Shown: piece after piece, positions 61,646 through 64,000 of the stretch
Position numbering within the stretch: the stretch's first letter is position 1
How the letters are laid out: each line of letters begins with the position of its first letter
Assembly (NCBI RefSeq): GCF_047495875.1
Contig: NC_092459.1
Span: 35,187,634 to 35,251,633 of the forward strand
Source of the DNA: Pithys albifrons albifrons
Lineage: Eukaryota; Chordata; Aves; Passeriformes; Thamnophilidae
Reading direction: 5' to 3'
Length of the DNA: 64,000 nucleotides
Made by a program: the position numbers and the translations under genes
Notes under the pieces: model-generated
Told to the model about the DNA's origin: nothing
What the model saw: only the letters and a program-made list of their open reading frames with translations
Database searches by the model: none

Positions 61646-63183
61646 AGACATTTCTTCATTCAGTAGATACGAACAACATTCCTTTATCCTGAACTAACTT
61701 CTCATTTGACTCTGGTAAATGACACAGCAGCATGAGTTGTTCTTATGTGTTCCTAATTGTTTCATATGCCTCTCCCAGCTTCACCCACTGCTTCATCCAT
61801 CTTCATGTCCACCAACCATTTTGTCTTCACTAGGAGCACAGTCACTATTCAGAGAAGAATTGAAGATTTGTTAGCATGACACACAAAGGTGCTAGTAAAA
61901 ACACAACCCTGAGTCTCGTTCCATTTGAAGGGGATACCTGTGTCTGCATTTTACTGAATGACAAAAGAAGAGCACAGACCCCTGTTTCACCATTCATAGC
62001 CCCTTAGTAGTGAGGCTGCATAAGGGCAGGTCCCTGGTTTCCTTCATGCCATACCTAGGAATCTCTCATTTCTGCACATTAGTACAACTTGAATAGAGAG
62101 GATGGAGTGTGGGATGTGGGGACAAATCCTGTATGTTAAGCCCTAGCCTGAGAGCTGGGGTGCTTTTGTGAGAGGCGTATGTCTTTGTTTTCTTCAGCTG
62201 AGAAAATGGATCTGGGTCTTTGGTTGCCACACAATTGAGAGGAACAGGAGGTTAGTTCACGGAGGACAGTCCATTAAATTGCAAGAAAAAAGTGCTTTGC
62301 AGAGCTTTGTCATTGCCTCTTTCTCTCTGCTGGAGACCTCTCTTACTCCCTTGCCTCCTGACTCATATGAAATATCTCATGACGCATGCATCTGGTGGAG
62401 CTCTCCTCTGGCTCTGCCTGGGGCTAATACAGATTCTTCATACCATATTTTTTTTCTAAAAAGTGTGAAATCTATATTCAACATTTTAAATATTGAAAAA
62501 TCCAACTTTTTTATTAAAAGTTTGAGCTTCATCTCTTTCTCTTTCTCCCTTCAGGACAAATGAATTGAATAATGATCCAGGACTATGCCTCCTGCCCTCA
62601 CCTCCCCATCTTTCTTGGTTTTTTCTTCTTGTTTTGTTCAAATATTTTTAACTGAAGAGGGGACAGAGCGGTAAAGAAAGCTCAGACACCTATAAATTTT
62701 AAAAAGTTAAACTGACAAATCTAGTATCTCATTTTCTTAGTTTTTCCTGATCATAGTTTTCATAAAGCATGTCACAAAAGTGCTGTGGTCAGGCACCACT
62801 TAAAGCAGCACCATGCCACCAATATTGCTGGGTTTTATTTATAACTTTTAATCCTTGTGATAAAACTTCCTTGCAAATGCTGGAGAGGACTTCCATACCC
62901 TTCAATGCTGTCTTAAAATTTCAGCTTGTGTTTGGCAGGATTGGTTCATCAAGAAGTGACATGTCAGACCTTAGGAGAGAAAGAACTGTATCTATCTGTC
63001 TCTAGCAGACTGATTCATAGTGTTGCTTGAAATGCAAACTGTGTTGCTAGACTTTTCCAAGGTGAATGAAAAAACATTAAATAGGAAGCAAAATCAAAGG
63101 ATTAGAACACAGTATAGAATATTTCCTTTCCAGTGTCACTTGTAAATACAAATATAATTCCCTAAGCTTGCTGGCTACAAAGA
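61646..63183. other. Unique non-coding DNA, no gene seen
   Basis: No gene recognised. The + frame at 62168-62563 (131 codons) has no recognisable domain. Confidence 0.4.
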
Positions 63184-63587
<404 letters not shown>

Positions 63588-64000
63588 TCAAACTATTGAC
63601 TCTGAGTAAAAAGAGGCAGTTTCTTACCTTAAAACTGGCATAGGGAAATGACAAAATCCTGTAATCTCTCAGGCCCAGTTCTGAAGATTCCAGGATTGTC
63701 AAAAAATAGTTTCTGAAAGCACAGAATTAGCTCGGAAGTTTGGGTCAGTTCTCATAGACAGCAGTCAAAAGTCAGGTCATGATGACTAAAACTGCTCTGT
63801 AACAATAATCTCAAAGTAATAATCAAAGTATAACTCTGCTTTGAAAAGCACAGCTGAGCTCCTGGGCTGTGTTTGGGAACCTGTGTGCCTCTGGATGCTG
63901 GCAGCGTGGGTGCTGGCGGAGGGCTCAGGTCAAGCTAAGCAGAAACCAGGCAGCATCTGCTACTCCTGTGGGATCTGCAAAACCTCCTGGCTGCTGTTTG
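63588..64000. other. Unique DNA to the window end, GC-richer last 160 bp
   Basis: No gene can be supported. The last 160 bp (63840-64000) are more GC-rich than the surroundings and could be the edge of something outside the window, but nothing shows what. Confidence 0.35.

Overview
This window looks like non-coding vertebrate nuclear DNA, most likely from a bird. The main evidence is its transposable elements. At least six CR1 LINE fragments show the avian CR1 3' end, with ATTCTATG-type terminal repeats and the conserved 3' UTR. Two long terminal repeats (LTRs) are of the kind scattered through neoavian genomes: one starts TGTCATGGTTTAAC, the other TGTTGTGG...GACCTGGGCTGG. There are also long microsatellites and eroded amniote repeats. 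The sequence is fairly AT-rich, with no obvious CpG island and no compact gene arrangement. I found no open reading frame that I would call a host protein-coding gene, and no convincing tRNA, rRNA or CRISPR array. The window is best read as intergenic DNA (a gene-desert segment) or the inside of a very large intron.

Layout. 1-5.9 kb holds an antisense CR1 tail (1823-2310) and a 39-bp tandem duplication. 5.9-7.2 kb holds a CR1 copy that has lost its reverse-transcriptase core. 8.03-8.09 kb is a (GGGA)n tract. 8-22 kb is mostly unique DNA, with a CTG/CAG-rich hairpin at 17.3 kb and a hairpin-bearing, possibly conserved segment at 21.2-21.5 kb. A deleted CR1 tail lies at 22.6 kb. An ERVL-like LTR lies at 28.27-28.86 kb, followed by what may be its decayed internal leader/gag start up to 29.4 kb. 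30.1-30.5 kb looks like a regulatory conserved element. 38 kb has a perfect 25-bp duplication and 40.2 kb a perfect 17-bp-arm inverted repeat. 41.6-44.5 kb is a block of insertions: a second LTR, then the longest CR1 copy, then an ancient CR1 remnant. 47-51 kb has a (CA)n microsatellite, two antisense CR1 tails and an eroded palindromic element. 59.2-60 kb is strongly purine-rich on the + strand. 61.2-61.6 kb is an ancient antisense CR1. 63.18-63.59 kb is a long (TTTC)n/polypyrimidine tract.

No genes are seen working together. Autonomous coding capacity is confined to dead retroelements, all frame-shifted or deleted. I saw no novel gene system. The features most worth checking are the LTR-plus-internal block at 28.3-29.4 kb, the perfect hairpin at 40.2 kb, the two tracts able to adopt non-B DNA (8.03 kb and 63.2 kb), the purine-skewed domain at 59.2-60 kb, and the candidate conserved elements at 21.3 and 30.3 kb.
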